From Microglena sp. YARC (Eukaryota; Chlorophyta; Chlorophyceae; Chlamydomonadales; Chlamydomonadaceae): DNA of 64,000 nt. Positions 41,701 through 52,974 of the stretch are shown piece by piece. Numbering within the stretch: the stretch's first letter is position 1; each line of letters starts with the position of its first letter. Location of the stretch: assembly GCA_022414725.1 (NCBI GenBank), contig CM039462.1:43138560-43202559 (forward strand), in the 5' to 3' direction. The notes under the pieces are model-generated. The model was not told the origin of the DNA. It saw nothing but the letters and a program-made list of their open reading frames with translations, and did not search any database. Both the position numbers and the translations under genes were made by a program.

Positions 41701-41901
41701 AGAAAAGCAGGGTATTACATTTCGTAACACACACACATACACACTTACACACACTCGAACACACACACACTCACACACAAATAAACACACACACACGTAC
41801 ACACACTCGAACACAAACACACACAAACACACAAACACACACACACACTTACACACACTCGAACACACACACACACTAGCAGACAATGCTGTGCTTATAA
41901 A

Positions 41902-42089
41902 CAGGGTATTACATTTTGTCAAAATGGACAGCACTTAAAGCGCACAAACGTCAAATTGGCCAGCGCTTTGTAGTGCAAAAAGCGCAAAATTTGCGCGCTG
42001 CGCCCACAGAGGGTTGAAAAACTGCGCGAAACGCGCAGTGGGGCTCAAAAAGTGTAAAAGTGCTGCTGCGCGCATTTTGTAGTACCCTG
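41902..42089. mobile_element. MITE family N
   Basis: The ends are CAGGGTATTACATTTTG and GTAGTACCCTG. It has the GCGCACAAACGTCAAATTGG and GCGCTGCGCCC interior. No matching flanks, perhaps because the left side is microsatellite. Confidence 0.8.
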
Positions 42090-42229
42090 CCTAGGAGTAG
42101 CGATACCTTTGTAGTGGGGATTAACCAGCCACACATTCAGCTTACGCATTCAGACTCAATATGCAGCCCAATCATCCAGCTCTTGCAGCTCAGCTCTTAC
42201 AGCTCCCTACATGTTGGTGGGAATAGCTT

Positions 42230-42945
42230 TAATTTTTTTATTGAAAGGATGTCCACCCCAGGAAGTGGGACCCGTGCACAAAATAGTGCCCACTGAGGGT
42301 CCAGAATATAAGGCGGGGCAATTCCTAAAGAACTTGAACTTGGTTAAATGGCTCCGTTAAGAAATTTGGCTGCTCGTCTTCTTCGGTAGTTACAGAAATA
42401 ACCAGGAAAAATGTCACCGTGATAAAAACAATACAAATCTGAAAAACAAACATAAGCAGCACAAAACAGCGCCCACTGAGGGTCCAGAAATAAATAAATA
42501 AATAGGAGACAAATGGAGAAAAGAAAAACTATAGAATAAATAAATAAAAGAAATAAATAGGAGACAAATAAATAAATATTATAAATAAGTAAATAAAATA
42601 AATAAATAGGAGGCAAATGGAGAAAAGGAAAAAACGAAATACATCCTGAACCTTTGTCATTGTTCTTATCAAAAAAACGGAAACTGAACTCATTGTTCTT
42701 ATCCAAAAAACGAAATACATTCTGAACCACAATATACATATGACATTGTTCATATAATATAAATGAAAACAATGTAGATGGTGTGAGTGTCAGGTTTGTT
42801 TCTGCTATATATAGCGATTGCTACTTATGACCCAGTTTTGGCCCCAATTGCCGCTATAAAGAAAGCAGCTATAAAACGCTGTCTCTGGAGGGGGACTAAA
42901 GCCATCAAGCTAGAAAAAAACCACCTTCAGATTTGAGAGAAAATC
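42230..42945. mobile_element. Repeat Y fragment, AT-rich DNA and a GCGATCGC-type element
   Basis: 42230-42290 is a Y copy. 42480-42620 is (AAAT)n-like. 42803-42940 is a GCGATTGC variant of the element (ATATAGCGATTGCTAC, CTGTCTCTGGAGGG). No exon seen. Confidence 0.55.
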
Positions 42946-42949
42946 CCTG

Positions 42950-43800
42950 GACGTTTTAGTACTCCCGGAGTCACCCCGTTGTCCTTTAGTGCGACCGGCA
43001 ACCGTGCAACCATACAAAGCCAACTGCCTCAACCAACTCTTATCGTAACTCGATTCTGTTGCCACCTGTCCTTCCGATGCCAACACTCTGCCACCTGTCC
43101 TTCCGATGCCAACACTCTGCCACCTGTCCTTCCGATGCAAATTTTCCGCATCGCTTGCAACGCCGCCCGGTGGGATGGTGGGTCAATGGATGTGTAGGTG
43201 GGTGGATGTGGGTGGGTGGATGGGTGGGATGACTTGTTTACATGCATTGGTGTACATTGAAGTGGGATGACTTGAAGTGGGATGACTTGATTACATGCAT
43301 TGGATTGATTGTGGATGGGTGGGATGACTTGTTTAAATGCATTGGTGTACATTGAAGACACATTGCACTGTGTGGCTTTTTGTAACTATACATTAAAAGG
43401 TTCACACACCAGCCTACCTCGATCCTCCATGATTTTCCAGAATGTGGGGTGAATCTCCTTGCCCATGTCAAGGGGTTGGATGGCCTCCGTGCTCAGCTTT
43501 TCTTATTTTTATATGCATTTGGGTAGATAGAAGATACATAGCATTGTCTGGCTTTTTGTAATTATATACTGGAAGGCACACACACCAGCCTACCTCGAGC
43601 CTCCATGATTGTCCAGGTCGTGGAGTGTATCTCCCTGTCCTCCATTGTTTTTGGCGGAGCCCCCCCTTCTGGGGGGAAGGAGCCCCCGGGGTCACCCCGT
43701 TGTCCGTTTTTGCAACCAACAACATTCACACACACACACACCAGCCTACCTCGAGCCTTCATGATCTTCCAGGATGTGGGGTGTATCTTCCTGTCCATTT
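42950..43800 (-). repeat. Partial element V and donor-side copies of exon 9
   Basis: CCAGCCTACCTCGA(G/T)CCT with CATGAT(T/C)(T/G)TCCAG and AGTGTATCTCCCTGTCC-type sequence recurs near 43415, 43588 and 43742. On the minus strand these are the exon 9 end plus donor (GGCTCGAG|GTAGG). Two CTGCCACCTGTCCTTCCGAT repeats and GGATGGGTGGGATGACTTG repeats lie at 43070-43340. Confidence 0.85.
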
Positions 43801-43895
43801 CAAGGAGCTGGATAGCCTTTTGTTTTGGGGTGGGTGGGTGGGGTGAGGGGGGCTCCGCCAAAACAACTGTGGAATATACGCATGCACAAACCTAC

Positions 43896-44061
43896 CTCGA
43901 GCCTCCATGATTTTCCAGAACGTGGGGTGTATCTCCCTGCCCATGTCAAGGCGCTGGATGGCCTCCGCGTTTCGCATGAGGATGTGGAGGATAAGGCCCA
44001 AGTGGTAGAGAGCGGGGTAGTAGTGGCGGTTGAGGTGAAGGGCGTTCATGTTCCACTTGAC
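43896..44061 (-). CDS. Gene A (TPR protein), exon 9
   Basis: The acceptor is TCCCCAAATAG|GTC and the donor GAGGCTCGAG|GTAGG. It is 166 bp: 55 codons plus 1 base. It reads VKWNMNALHLNRHYYPALYH, LGLILHILMRNAEAIQRLDM, GREIHPTFWKIMEARG. TPR-like (ALYHLGLI.....A). Phase 0 from exon 8 and phase 1 into exon 10. Four acceptor-side copies to the right and three donor-side copies to the left surround it. Confidence 0.85.
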
Positions 44062-44124
44062 CTATTTGGGGAGGTTGGGGTGGGGGTGGGGGGATGGGCT
44101 CAGAGGAGATGTTGAATAGAAAAT

Positions 44125-44800
44125 AGGTGGCTCCCTGCATTCCGCATGAGGATGTGGAGGATGAGGCCCAAGTGATAGAGAGCGGGGTAGTAGTGACGGT
44201 TGAGGTGAAGGGCGTTCATGTTCCACTTGACCTGTTTTGGGAGGGGGGGGCGGTAGGGGGGGGGGGGGGGGGGGATGGGCTCAGAGGAGATGTTGAAAAA
44301 CATCTAGAAAAAAAAATAGGACACCTTGCGTTCGCTTTAGGATGTGGAGTGTGAGGCCCAAGTGGTAGAGAGCGGTGTAGGTGTGGCAGCTGCGGTGAAG
44401 GGCGTTCATATTCCACACGCCCTGTGTCAAGAAAGAAGGTCGGGAGGAGAGGGTAGGTTAGGTGGAGGTTGAGAGGAGAGGGGAGGTTGGGAGGGGAGGG
44501 GTTTGAAGTACATAATGTGCGTTTTGCATTAGGATGTGGAGCACGGGGCCCAAGTAGTATTGAGCGGGGTAGTAGTGGCGGTTGAAGTGGAGGGCGTTCA
44601 TATTCCATTTGACCTGTTTCAGGAAAAAAGTTGGGAAGGGGGAGAGGTTAGGGTTTAGGGTTAGGGCATAGTGGGACCCCATGTGTTCTTCGTGAGTATG
44701 TTGAGTATGGGGCCCAAGTGGTAGGGGGCGGGGTAGTAGTAGCGTTTGTGGAGGAGCGCGTTTATATTCCATTTGACCTCTTTCAAGAAAGAAGGTTGGG
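44125..44800 (-). repeat. Acceptor-side copies of exon 9, four, period about 190 bp
   Basis: GGATGTGGAGGATGAGGCCC with GTAGTGACGGTTGAGGTGAA and GGGCGTTCATGTTCCACTTG recurs near 44148, 44338, 44528 and 44690. Each encodes a variant of KWNMNALHLNRHYYPALYHL and keeps an AG. G-rich linkers and TTAGGGTTTAGGG lie between. Confidence 0.9.
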
Positions 44801-46260
44801 TAGAGGGGGGTAGAGGTTGGGGTTGGGGTTGGGGTTGGGAGGGGGGGTAGGTGGGGGGATGTGGTGTTGGTAGTTGTGGTGTTGGTGGTGTGGGCGGGTG
44901 GGAGGATAGGTAGATGGATGTGGGGGAAGTGAGTGTGATTTGGGCAAGGGTTTAATTTGCAACATCTGTGTGTGTTTGAATGCGTGCCTATGGTAAATGG
45001 AAAATCACCTGATCCTTACCGCTTATTTCCTACTGCTTATTCCTAACGACTTATTCCAGCTCTCCCATAGCCAGCACCACAGCGCGATAGTGGGGGGAGT
45101 GAGCATGTGTTGGGGTAAGGGTTTAGTTTCCAGCATAGCATTCAAAGCTTACCGATTATTTCAGCTCTCCCATCTTAGCCAGCACAACAGCGCGGTAGTG
45201 GGGGAAGTGGGCATGTGTTGGGGTACGGCTATGGCGTTACATTTCAAAAACAGGTCGCCATCCTAATCGCTTCTTTCAGCTCTCCCTTCTTAGCCAGCAC
45301 GACAGCGCGGGAGTGGGGGAAGTGGGCATGTGTTGGGGTATGGCTATGGCGTTACATTTCAAAAACAGGTCGCCATCCTTACTGCTTCTATCAGCTCGCC
45401 CATCTTAGCCAGCACCACAGCCCGGTAGTGGGGGAAGTGAACATGTGTTGGTGTACGGGTTTAGTTTGCAGCTCTTGTGTGTGTTTGCAAGCGTGCGGAT
45501 AGTAAAGGGGTAAATAATAGAGAACATAATAATAATCTGCCCCTTACCGCTTCTTTCAGCTCGCCCTTCTTAGCCAGCACCACAGCCCGGTAGTGCGGAA
45601 AGTGAGCATGTGTTGGGGTAAGGGTTTAGTTTGCAGCATAGCATCCAAGGCTTACCGCTTCTTTCAGCTCTCCCTTCTTAGCAAGCACCACAGCGCGGTA
45701 GTGGGGAAAGTGAGCATGTGTTGGGGTACGATTCAATTTGTAGCATTTGTGTGTGTTTGTGTACGTGAGCGTATATAGTCAAGGGGCAAATAATATAATA
45801 CATAATTATAACTAATAAATAATAAATAATCATAATAAATCACAAATAATAATAATCTTTACCGCTTCTTTCAGCTCTCTCTTCTTAGCCAGCACCACAG
45901 CATGGTAGTGGGAGAAGTGAGTGTGATTTGGATAAGGGTTCAATTTGCAGCATTTTTGTGTGGTTGCATGCGCGAGTATAGGTAAGAAGTAAATAATCTG
46001 ATATTTGCCGCTTATTTCAGCTCTCCCTTTTTAGCCAGCACCACAGCACGGTAGTGGGGGAAGTGATTATGATTTGGATAAGGGTTCAATTTGCAGCATT
46101 TTTGTGTGTTTGTATGCATGCATATAGTCAAGGGGTAAATAATATAATATAATAAATTATGATAAACAATACATAATAATAATCCTTACCGCTTCTTTCA
46201 GCTTGCCCTTCTTAGCCAGCACAACAGCGCGGTAGTGGGGGAAGTGGCCATGTGTTGGGG
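44800..46260 (-). repeat. Donor-side copies of exon 8, nine, 110-180 bp apart
   Basis: TTACCGCTTCTTTCAGCTC with CTTCTTAGCCAGCACCACAG and GGTAGTGGGGGAAGTGAGCA recurs near 45055, 45165, 45275, 45385, 45550, 45660, 45870, 46015 and 46195, next to the real junction at 46303. On the minus strand each encodes PHYRAVVLAKKGELKEA and ends in a GTAAG-like donor. The right-most copies are closest in sequence to the exon. Confidence 0.92.
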
Positions 46261-46304
46261 TACGGCTATGGCGTTACATTTCAAAAAGAGGTCGCCATCC
46301 TTAC

Positions 46305-46446
46305 CGCTTCTTTCAGCTCTCCCTTCTTCGCCAGCACCACAGCCCGGTAGTGGGGGAAGTGAGCATGTGTTGGATTTGCTCTCAGGGCATCATGGAAGTC
46401 CGCTTCCGCAGCCTCCAAGCTGCCTAGAGCTAAATTGGCCAAGCCC
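46305..46446 (-). CDS. Gene A (TPR protein), exon 8: canonical TPR
   Basis: The acceptor is TTGAACCTGCAG|G and the donor GAAGCG|GTAAGG. It is 142 bp: one base plus 47 codons. It reads GLANLALGSLEAAEADFHDA, LRANPTHAHFPHYRAVVLAK, KGELKEA. The pattern A..N.A.G....A..DF..AL...P is the TPR consensus. The single base completes AG from exon 7. Nine partial duplicates lie downstream; only this copy carries the full 5' half with an acceptor. Confidence 0.88.
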
Positions 46447-46499
46447 CTGCAGGTTCAAAGGTTAGGGCTCAGGGTTTGGGGTTAAAACAGCTTCCGCAG

Positions 46500-47160
46500 A
46501 GATATAACTGCACCATACATGCACTGCACAACACACGTACTTCACCACACATATCCTGCACCATACATGTACAGCACTGTACATGTAATGCACTGCACAT
46601 GCACTGCATCATTTACTCGTATTGCACATGTACTTCACCACACATGTACTGTACCATATATGTGTACTGCAACTGCCGCACCACACATGCATTGCGCCCT
46701 ATAACTGCACCACACATGTACTGCACCATATACTTGTACCACACATGTACTGCACCATATACTTGTACCACACATGTACTGCACCACACATGTACTGCAA
46801 AACACAAGTACTGCACCACACATGCACTGCACCACACAAGTACCGCACCACACATGTACTGCACTGCACATGCACTGCACCATATCCTAGCACTGCACAT
46901 GTACTGCACTGCACATGTACTGCACCATATATGTGTACTGCACCTGCTGCACAACACATGTACTGCGCCATATAACTGCATCACACATGTACTGCACATG
47001 TGCTGCTCTGCACATGCACTGCATAATTCACTCGCACTGCACCATATACGCACACTGCACATGTACTGCACCACACATGTACTGCGCTGCACACGCACTG
47101 CACCATATCATCGCACTGCACATGTACTGCAGCATCCTCAACCTCTTCGTCAGGTTTGCC
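46500..47160 (-). repeat. Array derived from the exon 7 donor: (GTACTGCACCACACAT)n
   Basis: About 35 short units (ACATGTACTGCACCACAC and variants). At 47125-47165 they join a copy of the exon 7 end (CCTCAACCTCTTCGTCAGGT, encoding KPDEEVED). On the minus strand GCAG(T)ACATGTGCAG resembles the donor AGCAG|GTACG. ORFs such as TALHHTCTA are artefacts. Confidence 0.75.
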
Positions 47161-47238
47161 AGGGCTGTGAGGATGAAACCCCTTAACCTGAAGCCTCACA
47201 ATAAGGCGTATTATTTACTTGTATGTTCTTAATCGTAC

Positions 47239-47383
47239 CTGCTATACTGAATCTCCCCGTCCTCCACCTCTTCGTCGTGTACGACGGGGGTGCCAGGAAT
47301 GTGAGGGGTAGCCCCTAACACAAGGAGGAGCCCATCTTTTACATTGGCTGGCTCTTCCAGCCTCACAGCATGCGCCATAGCAT
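47239..47383 (-). CDS. Gene A (TPR protein), exon 7: inter-repeat linker
   Basis: The acceptor is GTGCATACAG|AT and the donor TATAGCAG|GTACG. It is 145 bp: 2 bases, 47 codons and 2 bases. It reads AMAHAVRLEEPANVKDGLLL, VLGATPHIPGTPVVHDEEVE, DGEIQYS. An acidic linker leads into the TPR of exon 8 (…QYSR|GLANLALG). Phases match both neighbours. Acceptor-side copies lie at 47520-48070. Confidence 0.82.
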
Positions 47384-47399
47384 CTGTATGCACATTGTA

Positions 47400-48600
47400 T
47401 GTATGTATGTTACAGTCCAGGGGTAGGCCAAATAGGCTAAAGGGACTTGCCCAACCGTTAGGAAGAGCTTAATAAGAAAAAGTATGTACATTAAGACATA
47501 AATAATAGTACGCTTTATTACATTGGCTGGCTCTTCCAGCCTCACAGCATGCTCCATAGCATCTGCACGTACATTATAACGTTTTACAGTTATGTTGGCC
47601 TCTTTTCTCGCTCGATGTTTTCCAAAAAGGTAGCGAATTGAAGGTCTGGGTTATCCCTTCCACCCGTCTCAACCTGTATCTACCCCGCCATGAGACTGCC
47701 AGGTTGTTGCTTCGCCCTGCGAGTTTTATCCGAATTTCATGCCTCGGAAATCTCAGATCCTCAACTCAAGCCATAGCATCTGCATGTACATTAAGACATA
47801 AATAAATAGTACGCCTTGCTACATGGGCTGGCTCTTCCGGCATCACAGCTTGTGTCATAGCGTATGTGTGTGTATTGAGACGTCAATAAATAGTACGCCT
47901 TGTTACATTGGCTGGCGCTTCCGGCCTCACAGCTTGTGTCATAGCGTATGTGTGTGTATTAAGACAAAAATAAATAGTACGCCTTGTTACATGGGCTGGC
48001 GCTTCCGGCCTCACAGCATGTGTCATAGGGTATGTGTGTATTAAGACTTAAATAAATAGTATGCCTTTATACGAGGCGTGGGGCTGAAGGAGGGGAGTGC
48101 TTTCACTGGCGCCATAGAGTCTGTTTGTGCATTAAGACATTGCTTTAATGATTTGTTTGGTGCAACTTCATGTGGAGTTTTGGTACGTATAGCTTACGTA
48201 TGTGCATTAAGAAATTACCACAGAGTCTGTATTTGCATTAAGACATTGTATTTAATGATTTGTTAGGTACCACCTCATGTGGAGTTTTTGTGTATAGCTT
48301 ACGTTTGTGCATTAATAAATTACCACAGAGTCTGTATTTGCATTAAGACATTGTTTTTAATGATTTGTTTGGTGCCACTTCATGTGGAGTTTTGGTACGT
48401 ATAGCTTACGTATGTGCATTAAGAAATTACCACAGAGTCTGTATGTGCATTAAGACATTGCTTTTAATGATTTGTTAGGTACCACCTCATGTGGAGTTTT
48501 TGTGTATATAGCTTACGTATGTGCATTAAGACATAAAGACATAGTATGCCTTATTAAAAAGGCGTGAATTTGAGGGGGCCAGCCCGTTTGCTATCACTGG
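47400..48600 (-). repeat. Acceptor-side copies of exon 7, plus an inverted Z element
   Basis: The Z element is at about 47405-47480. ATTGGCTGGC(T/G)CTTCC(A/G)G with CCTCACAGC(A/T)TG recurs near 47522, 47825, 47905 and 47995, encoding HAVRLEEPANV or variants on the minus strand. 48100-48540 continues with AGTCTGTATTTGCATTAAGA units that repeat the acceptor region only. Confidence 0.85.
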
Positions 48601-48739
48601 GGCCAACCACCAGTGTATGTGCATTAAGGTATTGGTGTGTATGATTTGTCAGGTACCACTTATTTTGAAGTTGTTGTTAGTATCAGCCGCTTCTGGTAAT
48701 CTTCAATTTATTTTGCTTGGGAAATTTTAATTATTAAGA

Positions 48740-49075
48740 TTTGTTGCACCACACCCCCAACAACAATATGAGGGCTACAATGCAATGCTGGGGGCCTAGT
48801 AACGAAATCTAACATGATTTTGATTATTAACATTTGTTGCACCACACCCCCAACAACAATATGAGGGCTACAAAGTTACTGCAACGCTGGGGGCCTAATA
48901 ACGAAATCTAAAATGGTTTTGATTATTAACATTTGTTGCACCACACCCTCAACAGCAATACAAGGGCTACTAAGTTACTGCAACACTGGGGGCCTAGTAA
49001 TGAAATCTAGCATGATTTTGATCATTTAGATTTGTTACACCACACCCCCAACAACAATATGAGGGCTACAAAGTT
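48740..49075. repeat. Tandem array, about 105 bp, three to four copies
   Basis: The unit contains TTGTTGCACCACACCCCCAA, CAATATGAGGGCTACAAAG and GGGGGCCTAGTAACGAAATC. No exon similarity was found. Confidence 0.85.
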
Positions 49076-49079
49076 ACTG

Positions 49080-49500
49080 TGACTCGGTCGCTCTTGGCGT
49101 TGCAGGTCGTTGTCAACCGCGATGGTAGATTGTCCAGTTGAGGTAGGAGACCGCTCCCCACCCGCATACGCCGGGCTCCCTTAACACCACGCCCCACCAG
49201 GCGTTATCATTACCTTTTTTTGCTGCGACTGCGGGGGCCTAGTAACAAAATCCTGCACGATTTTGATTGCTCAGGTAGTGGAAGTCCAGGGATTATTATT
49301 TCCGCTTCATATAGCGATTGCTAGTTTTGACCCCGTTTTAGCGAAATTATCGCTATAAAAAATAAAGTTTTTTTATTTGTTTGCCCTCCATGGCCCTAAA
49401 AAGCTACAAAAAGCTACAGAAAGCACTAAAACGCTGTCCCTGGAGGAGGCCTAGAACGATAAAGCTAGAAGAAACCCACTTTATGATTTGAAAAAATCAC
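49080..49500. mobile_element. Inverted SINE T (49080-49215) and GCGATCGC element (49310-49495)
   Basis: The first has CTTGGCGTTGCAGGTCGTTG and CCCCACCAGGCGTTATCATT. The second has ATAGCGATTGCTAGTTTTGA, GGCCCTAAAAAGCTAC and CTGTCCCTGGAGGAGGCC, ending ATGATTTGAAAAAA. (ATC)n follows at 49672-49750. Confidence 0.7.
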
Positions 49501-49670
49501 TGTGGAGGTCCTTCTATCCTAATAGACCACCCTGGGCTGTCACAACAGTTTTTCAGCAAGCACAGCATAACGCTTTTCAATTTGTTTTTGTGATGCTCAA
49601 CAGGATGTCACCCTTGACACCGTCAACCCACAGGCACCTTCAGAGTCCACAAGGCTACCAGGATAATGTT

Positions 49671-49735
<65 letters not shown>

Positions 49736-50002
49736 TATCATCATCATCAGCAACGTTGATGATCAGATCTGAAAGTGCTTGAAAATCTAGTCACTCCCGA
49801 TAGCCTAGAATAAGCTGTATTCAACATTGGGCAAGTCCCTTGAGCCTAATTGGCTACAACTTGGACTGAAACATACCATTGGTGCTGAGTTATATCATTG
49901 GTGCTGTTTCAGAGGGGTGGTCTAATAGAAGGTATTGGTCCTCTCTCTCTCTCTCTCTCTCTACCCACAATCAGCAGGAAGCAGCAGCAGCAGTGTGCTT
50001 AC

Positions 50003-50078
50003 CAGCTGGCTTGATAGGATCCGCTGTGTCGCGCTGGTGGTTGTAAAGCTCCAGTGCCTTGTTAAAGTTGACAAGAGC
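50003..50078 (-). CDS. Gene A (TPR protein), exon 6
   Basis: The acceptor is CACCCACCAG|GCT and the donor CCAGCTG|GTAAGC. It is 76 bp: 25 codons plus 1 base, ALVNFNKALELYNHQRDTAD PIKPA. The start ('AL.NF.KALELY') is the second helix of a TPR. It is preceded by …LLDQ of exon 5 and followed by …GDAMAHAV of exon 7, all in phase. Twenty-four copies of its acceptor lie immediately upstream. Confidence 0.85.
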
Positions 50079-52330
50079 CTGGTGGGTGTTGAGAGACAGA
50101 GGGAATTGAAAGTTTGTGCTAGAAGATGATGCTGAATTAGGTGGGTTGTTATATGAGGCTGTAGCTGTCAAGAGCCTGGTGGGTGTTGGCAGATAGAGGA
50201 CATTGCAAGCATGTGCTAGCAGCTAATGCTGAAGTCGGTGGGTTGGTGTATGAGGCCGTAGCTGTCCAGAGCCTGGTGGGTGTTGGAAGGAGAAGGAATT
50301 ATAAGCACGTGCTTAAAGATGCTACTGAAGTTGGTGGATTGTTGATTGAGGAGGTAGCTGTCAAGAGCCTGGTGGGTGTTGGCAGTTAGAGAAAATTGTA
50401 AGCATGTGCTAGAAGGTGATGCTGAAGTCGGTGGGTTGTTGTATGAGGCTGTAGCTGTCAAGAGCCTGGTGGGTGTTGGAAGGAAGAGGGTATTGTGAGT
50501 TTGTGCTACAAGGTGATGCTGAAGTCGGTGGGTTGTTGATTGTGGTGGTTGTTGGCTAGAGCCTGGTGGGTGTTGGCAGTAAGATGAAATTGTAAGTTTG
50601 TGCTACAAGGTGATGCTGAAGTTGGTGGGTTGTTGATTGAGGAGGTAGCTGTCAAGAGCCTGGTGGGTGCTGGTAGGTAGATAAATTGTAAGCATGTGCT
50701 AGAAGCTGCTACTGAAGTTGGTGGATTGTTGATTGAGGAGGTAGCTGTCAAGAGCCTGGTGGGTGTTGGCAGTTAGAGAAAATTGTAAGCATGTGCTGGA
50801 AGCTGATGCTGAAGTTGGTGGGTTGGTGTATGAGGCCGTAGCTGTCCAGAGCCTGGTGGGTGTTGGAAGGAGAAGGAATTATAAGCATGTGCTTAAAGAT
50901 GCTACTGAAGTTGGTGGATTGTTGATTGAGGAGGTAGCTGTCAAGAGCCTGGTGGGTGTTGGCAGTTAGAGAAAATTGTAAGCATGTGCTAGAAGGTGAT
51001 GCTGAAGTCGGTGGGTTGTTGTATGAGGCTGTAGCTGTCAAGAGCCTGGTGGGTGTTGGAAGGAAGAGGGTATTGTGAGTTTGTGCTACAAGGTGATGCT
51101 GAAGTCGGTGGGTTGTTGATTGTGGTGGTTGTTGGCTAGAGCCTGGTGGGTGTTGGCAGAAAGATGAAATTGTAAGTTTGTGCTACAAGGTGATGCTGAA
51201 GTTGGTGGGTTGTTGATTGAGGAGGTAGCTGTCAAGAGCCTGGTGGGTGTTGGTAGGTAGATAAATTGTAAGCATGTGCTAGAAGCTGCTACTGAAGTTG
51301 GTGGATTGTTGATTGAGGAGGTAGCTTTCAAGAGCCTGGTGGGTGTTGGCAGTTAGAGAAAATTGTAAGCATGTGCTGGAAGCTGATGCTGAAGTTGGTG
51401 GGTTGGTGTATGAGGCCGTAGCTGTCCAGAGCCTGGTGGGTGTTGGAAGGAGAAGGAATTATAAGCATGTGCTTAAAGATGCTACTGAAGTTGGTGGATT
51501 GTTGATTGAGGAGGTAGCTGTCAAGAGCCTGGTGGGTGTTGGCAGTTAGAGAAAATTGTAAGCATATGCTGGAAGGTGATGCTGAAGTCGGTGGGTTGTT
51601 GATTGAGGAGGTAGCTGTCCAGAGCCTGGTGGGTGTTGGAAGGAGAAGGAATTATAAGCATGTGCTTAAAGATGCTACTGAAGTTGGTGGATTGTTGATT
51701 GAGGAGGTAGCTGTCAAGAGCCTGGTGGGCGTTGGCAGTTAGAGAAAATTGTAAGCATGTGCTAGAAGGTGATGCTGAAGTCGGTGGGTTGTTGTATGAG
51801 GCTGTAGCTGTCAAGAGCCTGGTGGGTGTTGGAAGGAGAAGGAATTATAAGCATGTGCTTAAAGATGCTACTGAAGTTGGTGGATGTTGATTGAGGAGGT
51901 AGCTGTCAAGAGCCTGGTGGGTGTTGGCAGTTAGAGAAAATTGTAAGCATGTGCTGAAAGCTGATGCTGAAGTCGGTGGGTTGTTGATTGAGGAGGTAGC
52001 TGTCCAGAGCCTGGTGGGTGTTGGAAGGAGAAGGAATCATAAGCATGTGCTTAAAGATGCTACTGAAGTTGGTGGATTGTTGATTGAGGAGGTAGCTATT
52101 AAGAGCCTGGTGGGTGTTGGTAGGTAGAGAAAATTGTAAGCATGTGCTAGAAGCTGATGCTGAAGTTGGTGGGTTGGTGTATGAGGCCGTAGCTGTCAAG
52201 AGCCTGGTGGGTGTCGGTAGGTAGAGGACATTGTAAGCATGTGCTAGAAGCTGATGCTGGCGTTGGAGGATTGTTGATTGAGGAGGTAGCTGTCAAGAGC
52301 CTGGTGGGTGTTGACAGGAAGAGGACATTG
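50079..52330 (-). repeat. Acceptor-seeded array of exon 6: about 97 bp, 24 units
   Basis: AGAGCCTGGTGGGTGTTGG recurs from 50171 to 52297 at 92-103 bp spacing. On the minus strand each unit is CCAACACCCACCAG|GCTCTTGACAGC, the exon 6 acceptor plus four codons (ALDS for ALVN), and then about 70 bp of intron. Blocks of units alternate in a higher-order pattern of about five. Every unit keeps the AG. Confidence 0.95.
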
Positions 52331-52334
52331 TAGG

Positions 52335-52490
52335 TAATGATAACGCCTGGTGGGGCGTGGTGTTAAGGGAGCCAGTCGTACGCGGATGGGGAGCAGTCTC
52401 CTAACTCAACCGGACAAGCTACCATCGCGGTTTACAACGACCTGCAACGCCAAGAGCGACCAAAGGGGGAGTCGAACCCCGACTCTTCAT
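52335..52490 (-). mobile_element. SINE T, inverted
   Basis: AATGATAACGCCTGGTGGGG, then CTACCATCGCGGTTTACAAC and GGGGGAGTCGAACCCCGACT (B box on the minus strand). Inserted in or at the end of the exon 6 array, whose fragments resume at 52495. Confidence 0.8.
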
Positions 52491-52670
52491 CCTCAAGGAC
52501 ATTGTAAGTTTGTGCTACAAGGTGATGCTGAAGTTGGCGGATTGTTGTATGACAAGGTTGAGGGCAAGAAGCTGGTTCGTGTTGGCAGGTAGATGCAGGT
52601 GTTGGGAAGTTGTATGCACAGTCGGAAGTTTGTTATCACTGGTAGGATATGGTATGGACTTGGTAATGAT

Positions 52671-52830
52671 TAGGGAATGGCAATATGATATCATATGATA
52701 TCAAATGATGCCGGAAGTCTGACTAGGCTAAAGCTACTATTTATATACAATAGCAAATGATGCAATTTGTACGATATCAAATGATATCATACTTGCCTTC
52801 GGTCAACATCATATGATAGGCCCGTCTCTA
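52671..52830. mobile_element. MITE family M with perfect 8-bp duplication
   Basis: It begins TAGGGAATGGCAATATGATA and ends ATGATAGGCCCGTCTCTA, 160 bp. GTAATGAT lies at 52663-52670 and 52831-52838. The interior shares GTCTGACTAGGCTAAAG with the copy near 61130. Confidence 0.92.
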
Positions 52831-52974
52831 GTAATGATGGAACGTGGAAGTGGGGATCAGAAATGCTCCCTGGAAATGACGTGGAAGTGGGGATCAGAAA
52901 TGGTACATCAGAAAATGTAAAACCACAATGCAAATCTTAATGCAAGTATGGTCCAGTCAAGGGGTATAAATCAG

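Noticed and set aside
46476..47186. 236-codon ORF with TALHHTCTAPY repeats
   Set aside because: Comes from short GTACTGCACCACACAT repeats derived from a donor region of gene A.
50079..52330. Regular direct repeats that look like a CRISPR array
   Set aside because: Units of 97 bp have no unique spacers, there are no cas genes, and the genome is eukaryotic. They are copies of an exon acceptor region.
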